DNA of 30,026 bases from Funneliformis mosseae (lineage: Eukaryota; Glomeromycota; Glomeromycetes; Glomerales; Glomeraceae). A program made the translations under genes and the position numbers. The stretch's first letter is position 1, and each line of letters opens with the position of its first letter. Location: NCBI GenBank assembly GCA_910592005.1, contig CAJVPP010000551.1, positions 1-30,026 of the forward strand, written 5' to 3'. Positions 10,362 through 20,458 of the stretch are shown piece after piece. Below the pieces are notes generated by a model. The model was not told the DNA's origin and searched no databases. It saw only the letters and a list, made by a program, of their open reading frames with translations.

Positions 10362-11579
10362 TATATTAAACTAATATTTTTTGCTAACAACTAATATCAA
10401 ATATAATAAAATATTACTTTATTATACTTTTCATTATTATAAGACTAATTTAAAGCATAATCTTATGTGACCTACATAATATACTTTTATTTGATATAAA
10501 ATTATATCAGTTAAGATTCTTTATTGATTGGTAAAAATAGGTTATTTTCATTTAATATTTTGATTCTATAACTGATATAGCTACTCCTTTATCTAATAAT
10601 ATATATTTATAACATTAATTATATTTTATTATTTAATTAAAAATTGGATTAGATTATACTCTTATATAACAAATTAATTTTTTAATTATATATATAATCT
10701 AAATAAAGTAATTATATTAAAATTAATTAAAATAACTTTGCAATAGATATAAAACTAACAAAAAAATTTAATTATTTCTATGTAAAATATAATTATGATA
10801 TATTTACTTTTATGTTACTACAAAATTTTAATTTTATTTGATCAGAAGTCAAAATTAGAACAAATTATATTAATCAATTTCTCTCAAATAAATGGGAGTT
10901 TATACTGTAATAACTCATTTGTAATAGTGATTAATGTTAATAACATTTGTTAAGAAATGCTGATCAAATGAACTAAGGATTATTAAAATCTACCGACTGG
11001 TGTCAAAACTGTTTGAAAACGTATCCTATCATTTTCTAATTAAATCATTAAAGCTAAGGTTTTCAGATATTCAAATATTTGTTTGCAAATAAAGTTTTCA
11101 ATCTTTTATTTTTTATTTTTATTTTTTTATCCTCCTTCAGCCTTAAATAATCTTAGGATCGAACAGAATACCTTTGTTTTTAAAAAAAAAGAAAAAAAAA
11201 ATGTAAGACCTTAGAAGAATTATCCAAAGTGATTTTCGGATTTTCGTGATTTTTCGATAATCAAATTAATTTGAAATCCAAAAAACGTGACGTAAAATTA
11301 GTTATCATATGATTTCGCAGTATTTAAAGTATTTAAGCGCAGTATGATTTTGGTTTTATGGTCACATGAAAATAATTAAATGAATTTCTGATTTTGAATG
11401 AACTATCACAATAACGAAATGATAGCAGTGTTATAATTCCGAAAGTCCGTACTCCATAACAAATTTAAAAAAGCCAACTACATATTCAAACTTAGTTGTT
11501 AAGTTGTCACGACATAAATAGAATAACTAACCAGCATTAATTTTGCACGTAACAGCTTAAAGGCACATATTTTTTGGTG
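10362..11579. other. Intergenic DNA and presumed promoter of the ZnF-WWE-RING gene
   Basis: A/T-rich up to about 11180, then more mixed composition approaching the gene island. A CRE/bZIP-like word TGACGTAA is at 11288-11295, about 290 bp upstream of the start codon. No gene was recognised. Confidence 0.45.
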
Positions 11580-12612
11580 ATGTCTACAGCACTTCGAGCA
11601 AATTGGTCCTGCGAACGTTGCACCTTTATCAATGAAGTAGGTGATTTTAGAAGTTTCACGTAGATTTTAAAACTTTTATATCATTAAATTTAATATGACT
11701 CTTCTTGAAGGGAATTCACTTAACATGTGCGGCGTGCTTTCTCACTCGAACTGATGCCAAAGACTTACCCGTTCAGGTATTATTACGATCAACATTCTCC
11801 TTGACAGATATTATGGGTGCTTGTTGATAGAAAAGAAGAGTTCTAGAATTTAACCGAAAATTATTTTCATGGAAATTGGTTATGTAAAGTCATCTTAAAG
11901 AAAACAATTGTTGATAATGGTCAATTATTCTATTGAAAAGCGCCCATATGTTCAGTATTAATAATAAATGAATTGTCGATTTTTTTTTACTTTATAGTGG
12001 GAATGGAGAGCAAATCCAGATCAGTGGATTCCCTATGACTTGGCATCATCGTCCGAACTCGAAGATGCGTATCAACATAAGAAGGCTGCCATTTTTCCAA
12101 AGCAAGGGTATTTTGCTTCAATACCAGATCGATATGAAGTGCGATTCAATTATGCATTGGGACGTTTTCAACAGCATAATCTCTCAAGTGGTGGAATTCG
12201 TCGAATTAGAAGGGTCGCTAATGGTGCAACTTTAAACTAAAATTTTTCTCTTGTAATTCAATGAAATTTTTTTTAAAAAACCAAAATCTAATATTAATTT
12301 ATTATTTTGTAATGAAAAGATGACAACTCAATTTTGCAACCTGTTGCATTTCATGAAGTGACATCTGAAGATAGTTGTATCATTTGTCTGGATGTTTTTC
12401 AAGATCCCAGTTCAGTCTCTGTTGAACAACAAATTGTTAAACTTCCTCCTTGTCACGGTCATTATTTTCATCGATCATGTGTTGCAGGTGAATTTCCTAT
12501 ATTTATGGTCGTGTCGTTTCATTTTATCTTAATTAAAATTTACCTTTATCCTTTAGCTGCAATTAAACTAAGAGATGAATGTCCAATGTGCAAGAAAAGA
12601 CTTGATTATTAA
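11580..12612 (+). CDS. RanBP2 zinc finger-WWE-RING-H2 protein, putative E3 ubiquitin ligase
   Basis: There are five exons: 11580-11636, 11711-11776, 11998-12223, 12320-12487 and 12557-12612. The CDS is 573 nt and encodes 190 aa. Residues 9-28 match the RanBP2 zinc-finger pattern exactly (W9-x-C11-x2-C14-x3-N18-x6-C25-x2-C28). Residues 42-115 form a WWE domain: W42, W44, W51, Y54, E63, Y66, the YEVRF strand at 87-91, Q99/Q100-x-N102 and the RRIRR end at 109-113. Residues 136-184 form a RING-H2 finger with all eight ligands: C136, C139, C161, H164, H167, C170, C181, C184. WWE domains of known ligases (RNF146, Deltex) read ADP-ribose marks, and RING-H2 fingers recruit E2 enzymes. A ligase steered by poly(ADP-ribose) is therefore inferred, not shown. 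Codons cross all junctions in phase. The third intron (12224-12319) has a weak GTGCAA donor. Without that splice the protein would stop at 12240 and lack the RING. The next gene is convergent. Confidence 0.82.
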
Positions 12613-13194
12613 AGTGTTTGATTTATTGATAGGTGATTTAAACTATAGAGAAAGGTAGTATCTAGCAAACAGCAAATTTTTTTATGCCATTTTGTCGATT
12701 TATATATATATTTTTTATATACACATATATACATATATATTAATATCTGTCAAAAAAAAAAAAAAAAAAAAAATGGAAAGATTAATTTCAGATGTCATTT
12801 TTAGCAGATTATTTATTGTACCTTTCTTTCTTTTTTTTTTTTGTTAAATAAATTTTTTTTTTTGATAAGGAAAAAAAAAAAAAAGGATCCAATTTGACTT
12901 CCTACATATAACTTTTTTTTAAAAATATTATATTTACATTTTTTTAAAAGGGGAAATTTCAAAATTCAAATATTTACAGAGCATTATATCTACTTAGTAA
13001 AGAATGCATTTATATTATAATGATGATTTATAATTAATTATTTCAAGAAATCTGCAAATCATCGTTATGATGATATTAAATAAATAAATATATATATAGA
13101 TACAATGTATTATTTATGCTGCTGATGATGTAATGAAAGTATGCTTTTATTACATTGGTGATAAAAAGAATGTATAGTAATATCTATTTTAAAG
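12613..13194. other. Convergent 3' intergenic region with homopolymer tracts
   Basis: This is the spacer between two tail-to-tail genes. It holds TA dinucleotide runs near 12700-12740, a run of more than 20 A residues ending at 12774, and further T and A runs at 12828-12884. No coding frame was recognised. The 3' untranslated ends of both neighbours must lie here. Confidence 0.5.
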
Positions 13195-13240
13195 TCAAAG
13201 TTGATGATATTCATCCTGTAAATGTAATTTCCGAAGTTTG
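13195..13240 (-). CDS. Candidate terminal exon of the AGGF1-like gene
   Basis: If the donor at 13366 (GTAAGA) is used and joined to the acceptor ATAG at 13242-13241, the frame continues in phase for 14 residues (KLRKLHLQDEYHQL after a restored arginine) to TGA 13195-13197. The 126-nt intron has normal length. G-patch proteins often carry a basic/aromatic helix just after the G-patch, which this tail resembles. A shorter product ending at 13363 is the alternative. Confidence 0.4.
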
Positions 13241-13362
13241 CTATTCATTGAAATAAATCAATAAATCTTTCTTTGGCAACACTATTAATTAGTTAAAGAA
13301 ATAACGAAAGGGATAATTAGTAAGCATCATTTAAGAAATAATTAGAAATTATACATAAATTC

Positions 13363-14991
13363 TTACCGTCTTGTTGCTTCCTGTAATGATTCAGTAGTGC
13401 TATTTTGACTCTTTTTCCCTCCTGCACCAAGACCGACTCTTCCCTCGTTGGTAATAAATTGGACTGGATCCAAAATTCCAGTACCATGTCGTCCTAAACC
13501 TTGTCCTTCCTTCCACCCCATCTTCTGTAGAAGTTTATTTCCCTTATTATCTGAACCGATTTTTGTTTGCAGATTCTTTGCTTCTTCCGCTGATACTTGA
13601 GCTATATCCTCCCAATCTTTCTTTACTGGTCCATTATCAGGATGAATTTCTCTTCTTAAAGCAGCCCTATCAACATATTTTTTTTGCTTTTGATTGATAT
13701 TAGATGAACCCATATATTTACGTTTCAAACGATTCAGCTCCTCGCGCCGCTGAAATTCTAAAAATTCTTTTTGTGTTGTATTATTATTAATATTATTACC
13801 AATGTTTGTAATCAAATCACCTTCAAGATTTTTCTGTTTAGATTTATTCATGTTATTAGAAATGCCATCGTTCTTTTGAGATATGTCAATCACCTTTCCC
13901 TCCGTTACGGTGCAAATATCACATGTCCATTGTTTATGCAAATGCACTTGAAATTTGGTACTTCCAACGACAACTTCATCCATATGATTTAACTGATATG
14001 GCTTGGAACTCATCTTACTTTCCGATAATCGTTGAGAATTGACAAAAGTTCCATTTTGCGAACCTATATCAACAATAAAGAATGCATCAACAGAATTTGA
14101 AGTGGGAGATCCTCCTTCTTCATTATTGTTACTGCAAAAGATTTGGCAGTGATGTTTTGATGTTGGCATTTCAGCTAATCGAAGTCGTCGGTCATCCCAT
14201 CTGTCCCTTCCCATGGAAATCCCATTTGCATCAACCAGAACCAAATGTCCCGCTTTAAGAATTCCGGATTCAATTACCACCAATCTAAGGGTTGCATCGC
14301 TACCAGGTTCTCCTTGTTCTATTGCAGCATCATCGGAAGTCGATGAATATACTAATGATGTTGGATCAATTGGCGTATAAGTTTGGGTACTTTCATCATA
14401 TACTGAATAAACTCCAGAATGCACGTCAAACCAAACATTATTCTCAGGATTAAAATAATATCTCACTTCTACCGTTGCTTTATATCCAAGTGGTATAGGA
14501 TATCTATGTGTTGCGTCCTTATGTTGATCTTGTCCATTGGTATCATTCTCATAAGAGGAAGAAGCTGTCCCGCATGCTTCAGAATCTGATAATTGACCTT
14601 CCTCGCGTGTACTTTCTGTTGAATTCTCAGATTCTTTATCAGAATTCGATGGATCTTCTTCATCTTTATTCGTTTCGTCAAATTTGCCGATCCCACCTTG
14701 ATAGTTCTCTATTTTATTGTTAAAATACTTCCAATCTTGTATGTCTGCGTCCCAGAAAGCGTACATTTTTGTTGATTCACAATAATAATAACCAGTGCCT
14801 TCATCATACTTCCAATCTTCAGAACTACTTTCCCGATTTTTCAACTCTTCATACGCTTGCAGTGCATCTTCAAAAATGGATCTACCTTCCACAGATTTAG
14901 ATTCCTGTTCAGCAAAATAAGAACAATTTTTATTTTTAGGACTTGCGCGAGGTCTTGTCAAGATTTTGTAATCATACGGAGCATCTTCCAT
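13363..14991 (-). CDS. AGGF1: AGGF1-like protein with OCRE, FHA and G-patch domains
   Basis: This is a 542-codon frame from ATG 14991 with no stop. In order it shows an OCRE-like aromatic segment at residues 59-92 (EGTGYYYCESTKMYAFWD), an acidic serine-rich linker at 105-150, and a second OCRE-like segment at about 165-208 (YYFNPENNVWFD). An FHA domain follows at about 234-352 with G261-R262, S278-x2-H281 and the loop DIGSQNGTFVN at 308-318. Next come WTCDIC at 355-360 and a lysine/arginine-rich stretch. A G-patch begins at about 482 (KGNKLLQKMGWKEGQGLG). This order, including the CDIC motif after the FHA, is that of AGGF1-type nuclear proteins. FHA domains bind phosphothreonine, and OCRE and G-patch domains are common in splicing factors. 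The TAA stop overlaps a good splice donor (CG|GTAAGA), so the true end may lie in a further exon at 13195-13240. It shares about 240 bp upstream with PDCD5. Confidence 0.88.
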   Translation of the reverse strand: MEDAPYDYKILTRPRASPKNKNCSYFAEQESKSVEGRSIFEDALQAYEELKNRESSSEDWKYDEGTGYYYCESTKMYAFWDADIQDWKYFNNKIENYQGGIGKFDETNKDEEDPSNSDKESENSTESTREEGQLSDSEACGTASSSYENDTNGQDQHKDATHRYPIPLGYKATVEVRYYFNPENNVWFDVHSGVYSVYDESTQTYTPIDPTSLVYSSTSDDAAIEQGEPGSDATLRLVVIESGILKAGHLVLVDANGISMGRDRWDDRRLRLAEMPTSKHHCQIFCSNNNEEGGSPTSNSVDAFFIVDIGSQNGTFVNSQRLSESKMSSKPYQLNHMDEVVVGSTKFQVHLHKQWTCDICTVTEGKVIDISQKNDGISNNMNKSKQKNLEGDLITNIGNNINNNTTQKEFLEFQRREELNRLKRKYMGSSNINQKQKKYVDRAALRREIHPDNGPVKKDWEDIAQVSAEEAKNLQTKIGSDNKGNKLLQKMGWKEGQGLGRHGTGILDPVQFITNEGRVGLGAGGKKSQNSTTESLQEATRR

Positions 14992-15231
14992 AGTCGCCGA
15001 CTCTTGATCGGGTTTGATAAGTAAAATTAGAACAAGTAATAAAAAAATGGTTTTTATTTAAAAACAATTCTCAAACGGTAAAAACGGTACGGTATAGACA
15101 TGCCGATAATAGCGATAGATACCAATATGTAATTGATTTCCCGATATGGTGATGCATTACATACAGAACTTACGTGAAGCGAAAAAAAATATTCATTAAT
15201 TAATAACTCTCTTTTTTAACAACCCCTCAGA
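14992..15231. promoter_or_regulatory. Shared divergent promoter region, AGGF1-like / PDCD5
   Basis: Only 240 bp separate the two start codons, so both core promoters and 5' leaders must lie here. The middle carries a run of ACGGTA words at 15077-15096 (aaaACGGTAaaaACGGTACGGTAT), unusual in this AT-rich DNA. Just before the PDCD5 start, a T-rich stretch ends in CCCCTCAG, so a 5' leader intron is possible. No classical TATA box stands out. Confidence 0.55.
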
Positions 15232-16041
15232 ATGGATGATTCCGAACTTCAAGCAATTCGACAAGCTAGGTTACGCGAGTTGCAAGCTCAACATACGTCT
15301 GTGAGTTTCAAATTTTTTTGAAAGATTTTAAAGTAAGCTAACTTAGATTTCATTCGTTCTGTTAACTCTTTTTTTTTTCATTCATTTAGGGTGGTGGCTC
15401 CAAACCGACGGAGGAAGACAGCGAGCAAAAACGGTAAAAATCCGCTTTGAGCTGATAAAATTTCTTATTCTAATTAAAATTACAGAAGGGTTCATTTTTG
15501 CTAAATATTTTAGCTGGAATATTTTACAGCCAAAAAGAAGAGACGAGGCAAGCAATGGTAACTATGACCTTTATTTACTTTTATATACGTTTTCCTTTAA
15601 AATATTTTTTTTTAAATGTTTTTAAATGAATATATCGGAATAGCTGACACAAATTCTGGAAAATCAAGCTCGTGAGCGACGTAAGTACATATGAGCAAGT
15701 GATTTAATAATTATAATATTTTAATTAACTTTATTTTCAAATTAAAGTCGCAAGGATCTCTATGGTAAAGGCCGATAAAGCGCGTGCAGTTGAGGATCTT
15801 TTAATTCGCATGGTTCAAGCAGGTCAATTACGTGGGAAAGTAAGCGAGTCTCAGTTAATTGAGTTATTGGAACAAATTAATCAACAGCAAAAACCTGAAA
15901 CGAAAATTGTGGTATTTATTGTATATTTTATGTTAATTCTTTAAATGTCAATTTTCTTTTTTGGTAACTTTATTTAATTTTGCAAAAAAGTTTAACCGAC
16001 GGAGATTTGATTATGAAGACGAAGATGACTATAACTTTTGA
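15232..16041 (+). CDS. PDCD5: PDCD5 (TFAR19) family protein
   Basis: Six exons: 15232-15300, 15390-15433, 15530-15557, 15644-15680, 15748-15911 and 15991-16041. They encode 130 aa, close to the family's usual ~125. The N-terminus MDDSELQAIRQARLRELQAQ is the typical PDCD5 opening helix, followed by a short Gly/Ser/acidic linker (24-38). A helical core follows (LTQILENQARERL, ISMVKADKARAVEDLLIRM, QLIELLEQI). The C-terminus is basic then acidic (FNRRRFDYEDEDDY), matching the conserved family end. PDCD5 proteins are small nuclear/cytosolic helical-bundle proteins conserved from archaea to humans. In animals they are tied to apoptosis and to Tip60 and chaperonin binding; the fungal role is less clear. 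All five introns are 67-96 nt, GT-AG, with codons restored at each junction. No defect is visible. Confidence 0.92.
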
Positions 16042-17300
16042 AATATTTAATAAAGTAGTAATTTACATTGTCGAAAATTTACACGTTTAACCAAATTGCT
16101 CATCGAGCAATCAAAAAATACTTTTCATTTATATAACTTAATTTCGCGAACCATAAAATAAGGAAGTTCCTTGGAACGCGTTTAAAGCTAGCTAATGCAA
16201 TACATCAATGTTAATAATAAATATTATGTCTGGTAATATGCGTGATTTATGGTCATAATGAAGTTTAAAAGATTCCGATACAAAATAAAAATTTCAACGA
16301 AGAGTATGTGGAAATTTTTTTTTTTTTTTGATAAACTATTATTTTTTTTATCGTTATTTTTTTATAAAATTTTATTTGTTAAACTTATATGTGAAGGTGA
16401 TTCATAAGACAAGCTTTCTTTTAGATATGTGATACATAATAATCAATAATACTATTTCTTATGTCAAGATCATAGCTCTATGATTTTCAAACCTAAACAT
16501 ATGTACGGAAATGCGAAAATTGTGATGGATAGCGCAAATATTATACATTAAATGATGTATAAGAAATGTTAAGTGCGGAAATTCACCAATCATGTGCACG
16601 CGGTACATGACCGCACTACCAAAATCATAAAATGCTTTATAGTCCAAAGAAATATTCTTAAGGTATATTAATATCTCTATATTATAATTTTTGCATCTAA
16701 TCCTTCAATATTCTGAATGTTTTTATATCAACTACATATCTTTGTATGTAAGTTTATTATATAGATTCCCTTTTTTTTTTGCTTTTGTTGTTAAAATTTA
16801 TAATAAGAGTAACAAAGCATCCTTTAACTGTTTTTTTTATTATCCTTTATATTTCCTGTTCATAATATTTAAAACCTCAAAAGAAGAATCAAATTTATTA
16901 ATTAAGAATTTGATTATTTTTTGATACATTTTATTTTGCAATCATTTAATTTTTGTTTCATATGAAAGATAACTTAGTTAATATATTTGCTTATTTTTTC
17001 ATTTTAAAATTAAAACATTAGTCTATCTTTTTTAAATGAATAAAATACAAACTTTGAATTAATTAAACTATATAAACTTTTACTTGTATTTTACAGATAT
17101 ATTTCATATATTATATACTTAATAAAACATCTAAGCATTTATTATAATTTCTCTTATTTTAAAATGAAATAAATATATAAATTATATTGTTAACAAAAGA
17201 AATTACAGTTTTTAATATCACATAAATTCTGCTAATCAATGATAATCTCATATTAAATGATCTCTAAATAGTGATCAATATTAATTTTCTGTTTCACCTC
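16042..17300. other. Intergenic DNA downstream of PDCD5
   Basis: The first ~600 bp keep the mixed composition of the gene island and include the PDCD5 3' end. A hairpin GCGGT-ACATG-ACCGC lies near 16599-16613. From about 16680 the sequence returns to A/T desert. Short open frames here show no recognisable domain. Confidence 0.45.
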
Positions 17301-17695
17301 TTTCTTCTGTTTCTTTTATATTATTTGCATAGCCTATTTATTCTGTTTTTTTGTTTTATTTATAATTCTTTTAATATCTATAATTTGTTTTATTTCTTTT
17401 ATTATCTTTATAATTTATTTTATTTTTATTATTTTTTTACATTTAAATATATTTTTCAAGTTATAAATAAGAAATCAATTTAAATCTACAAAAATTATTT
17501 TTTCTTTAATATTATTCCTTATATATAATTTAATTGTGATATTCTACAATAACTTACTTTAAATTTATTATTAAGTTTAGCTTAATAAATCTTAAATTCT
17601 AAGATGTATAAATTGTAGTATTAATTTAAGTATAATAAATATTTGTAAAACTTAAAAAAAATCTCAAATTATAAACTCTGATAAATAGAATTAGC
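17301..17695 (+). repeat. Dispersed repeat X, copy 1
   Basis: This stretch aligns by eye with 20459-20990. Shared blocks include the TCTGTTTCTT opening, AGCCTATTTATTCTGTTT, AATTCTTTTAA-ATCTGTAAT, AAGAAATCAATTTAAATCT and TAAATCTTAAATTCTAAGAT. Copy 1 lacks about 130 bp present in the other copy after the TACATTTAA block. Neither copy encodes a protein or shows clear termini. Confidence 0.7.
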
Positions 17696-20235
17696 TATCA
17701 TAACTTATTAAAATAATCGAAATTGAAACTAATAATAATATTTTTATTTTTTAATTATTGAGTTTATATTTTTTTTTAATAATAAATTAAAAATTATGAA
17801 ATTATATAATATTAAATTATTTCTAAAAAATTTATATATAAATAATCATTATCTATTATGATTGTTTTATATAATAATTTTTAGTTTTTTTTAGCTTTTT
17901 TATATTATATTTTCTTTAATTATCAAAGTTTTATTAATATTTTTATTAGTTACTTTATAGATACTTTATTATATAATTTTTAAAATTTAATTCTGATTAA
18001 ATAATAATTTAAAAAATTATATTTTTATTATATATAATCTTTATAATTTATTTTTTTTCTTGTAAAATATTATTTTTTTTTATATTTATTTATAATTCAT
18101 ATTAAATATTTGAAATTTTATCTATTTAAAATATTTAAAATTATATGAAAATTAAGTAAAATTTAAAGAAATAATTAAGGATTGTAAAGTAAGTAAATCC
18201 TAATTAAGAAAATATAATATATAATTATATAAAATATATAATCAATATTTTTAGTTATTTGAATTTATATAAAAGGAAATTCAAAAGAAAGTAAAATAAA
18301 ATTAATGAAAAATATGAAGAATAATTTAAAACTTCTTTTTGAAAAAAATCTGATAAATATTTAAAAATATATTCTATTTGATATTTACATTAAAATTTAA
18401 TTTAATTTAAACTTTTATTTTTTTAGTTTCTCAAATAGAAAATAAAAGATAATCTAAATTAAAGTAATGTAAAGTTTTATTATTTAAGTTTTAATTATTT
18501 AAACTTATTTTAATCAAAATTTTATTATTACTTTACCAGAAAATTTAAATACTTCTCATTTTTTTCAATTCTTCTTTTTCATAAAAATCTATCACATTAT
18601 TATTATTATCAAATATTAAATACTATTACAAATTATTCTATTTTTTTTAAATCTAATTATTATTATAACTATTATTATGCTTTATTTTTTTTAAACATAA
18701 TTTTTAACTATTACTTTTGTTATCTTATTTCTTTTTCAATTTTCTCAATTTTTATATTTAGTTTTTTTTTTAGTTTTTTTTTTTTTTTTGATATTTTGCT
18801 AAAAAAAATATTTTACTAAATAAAACTTGTTATTTTTATATAATATTTAGAATCAATAGTTATCCTTTCAAACATATTTTAAAGAAATTTATCTGTAATT
18901 TTTTTAATAATTAAAATTATTTATAATATTTTTAAATATTTTTAAAATGACTTATTTAAAAATTAATATTTTTATAATAAATTTTATGATATTTTTTAAG
19001 TAAAAATTCAAAAAAATTGTAATTAATTAGTGATATTATAAAAATAAATAAATGATAAATTATTATAAAAAAATTAAAATTTTAAACTTATATATCTTAT
19101 TATTTATTAATCTCAAAAATATAAAATATAATCATTTTAATAGGTCTTAATAAGATAAATTAACAAACTATATTTTATTTTTTATAATCTTTAGATAATA
19201 AATTATTTTAAAAAATTAAAAAAATTAAAAAATGATGTATATTAATAATTATTAATTTTAAACTTTAAAAATATTATCATTAAATATATCTTAATATAAC
19301 AAATCTAATAAATTTTATTTTATCTTTTATGATCATTAGATATTAAAATATTATAATTTTTCTACAATATTTTATAATTAATTTTATACTTACACTTTAA
19401 AAAATAGGTTAATTTATATTTAACTAAAAGTAAGTATACTTTAATATTTATAAATTAATTTTATTCATAGTTTTATTTTTTTATTTTATTTATATATCAT
19501 TATTATAATCAATAATAAAATTAATTAACATACAAAAATAAAAATATTTTATAAAGTTTTTATTTCATTGATTATAATTTTTCCAAATTTTTTTTAGATA
19601 AATAATAATAATAATTTTATTATTTAGATTTTTTTAAATAAATTATTAAATATAATTGAAACTGTGATTGAAAATTCAGTTAAATTATCAGTTGAATTGA
19701 TGATCTAACTATATTGAATTATATGATAAAATTGATAATCATAATTAAAGTTACTAGATAAAACCTAGAGGTTTTATAAGTTATCTAAATAAAAAAAATA
19801 ATATTTAGTAAAATTATATTAAAATTTTATTAAAAAATCTGCAAGATTCTGAAAAAGGTAAAATTATATCAAAGTTTATAAAATTATAAAATTATATCAA
19901 AACCTTAGTAAAAATTTAGCAAAATTAAAGTTTAAATTTTTTGTCAAATTTAAATACATTTAGATAAGTAACTTTAATTATAATTTTTAATTTTAAAAAT
20001 AAATTAAATCAGTACAATTATATAATCAGATTAAAACTAGATTATTTTTAACCATTAATATCCCTATTAGCAATAATTTAAATAATAAAGTTTGTAAATA
20101 AATTATAAAAATTTTATTATATTGTTAACATTAAAAATTTATTTTAGAAAAATGATTTACAAAAGTTATTAGATTTAATTTCATATAAATTATATTAAGA
20201 AAGATCTTATATTACATCATTAAAATTAATTGACA
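17696..20235. other. AT desert
   Basis: Near-pure A/T sequence without a recognisable gene. It contains a diverged tandem duplication (about 19070-19200 and 19250-19355, both opening with AATTTTAAACTT and ending near an ATTAGATA/TTAGATAAT word). It also holds repeat Y at 19761-19975. Confidence 0.55.
19761..19975 (+). repeat. Dispersed AT-rich repeat Y, direct copy
   Basis: Counterpart of 8699-8885 in opposite orientation. AAAATTATATYAAA blocks recur about every 30 bp inside it, so it may have grown by internal tandem duplication. Confidence 0.6.
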
Positions 20236-20237
20236 TA

Positions 20238-20394
20238 TGGGAGGGTTTCTAGGAAAATCAGGTTCCGAGAAATTTTTCACTTAAATTAAGAGCTTAATAC
20301 ATTTTAATCTAATAACATCAAAAACTAAAATGCAATAAAAATCTCAATTTTGTTAAAAAATTCCCGAAACCTGATTTTCCTAGCAATCAACCCA
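20238..20394. mobile_element. 157-bp MITE, TGGG end, TA duplication (copy 3)
   Basis: The left end TGGGAGGGTTTCTAGG and the inverted right end TGGGTTGATTGCTAGG both continue AAAATCAGGTT and a CGRGAA word, giving terminal repeats of about 40 bp. TA is duplicated at 20236-20237 and 20395-20396. Length and target equal copies 1 and 2, while the inner repeat sequence has drifted. Confidence 0.82.
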
Positions 20395-20458
20395 TATTGT
20401 ATTATAAAACCAAAACTGATTTATCTGATTTGTAAGATTTGTAAAATTTATCTATTTT

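Noticed and set aside
12035..12235. A second plus-strand frame overlapping the WWE exon.
   Set aside because: The frame at 11998-12223 shows a clear WWE domain, and this one has none.
12752..12774. A long A run that could mark a retroposed poly(A) tail.
   Set aside because: No target duplication or copied gene next to it; homopolymer runs are common in this spacer.
16140..16185. A GTTCC-TT-GGAAC inverted word resembling a heat-shock element.
   Set aside because: The spacing between GAA and TTC is wrong for a heat-shock element, and it lies downstream of a gene.
16459..16647. Minus-strand 62-codon open frame downstream of PDCD5.
   Set aside because: No recognisable motif and no splice partners; composition fits intergenic DNA next to the gene island.
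17271..17483. Plus-strand 70-codon frame rich in Phe, Leu and Tyr that looks like membrane segments.
   Set aside because: It is a T-rich tract inside dispersed repeat X; the other copy is not open in the same way.
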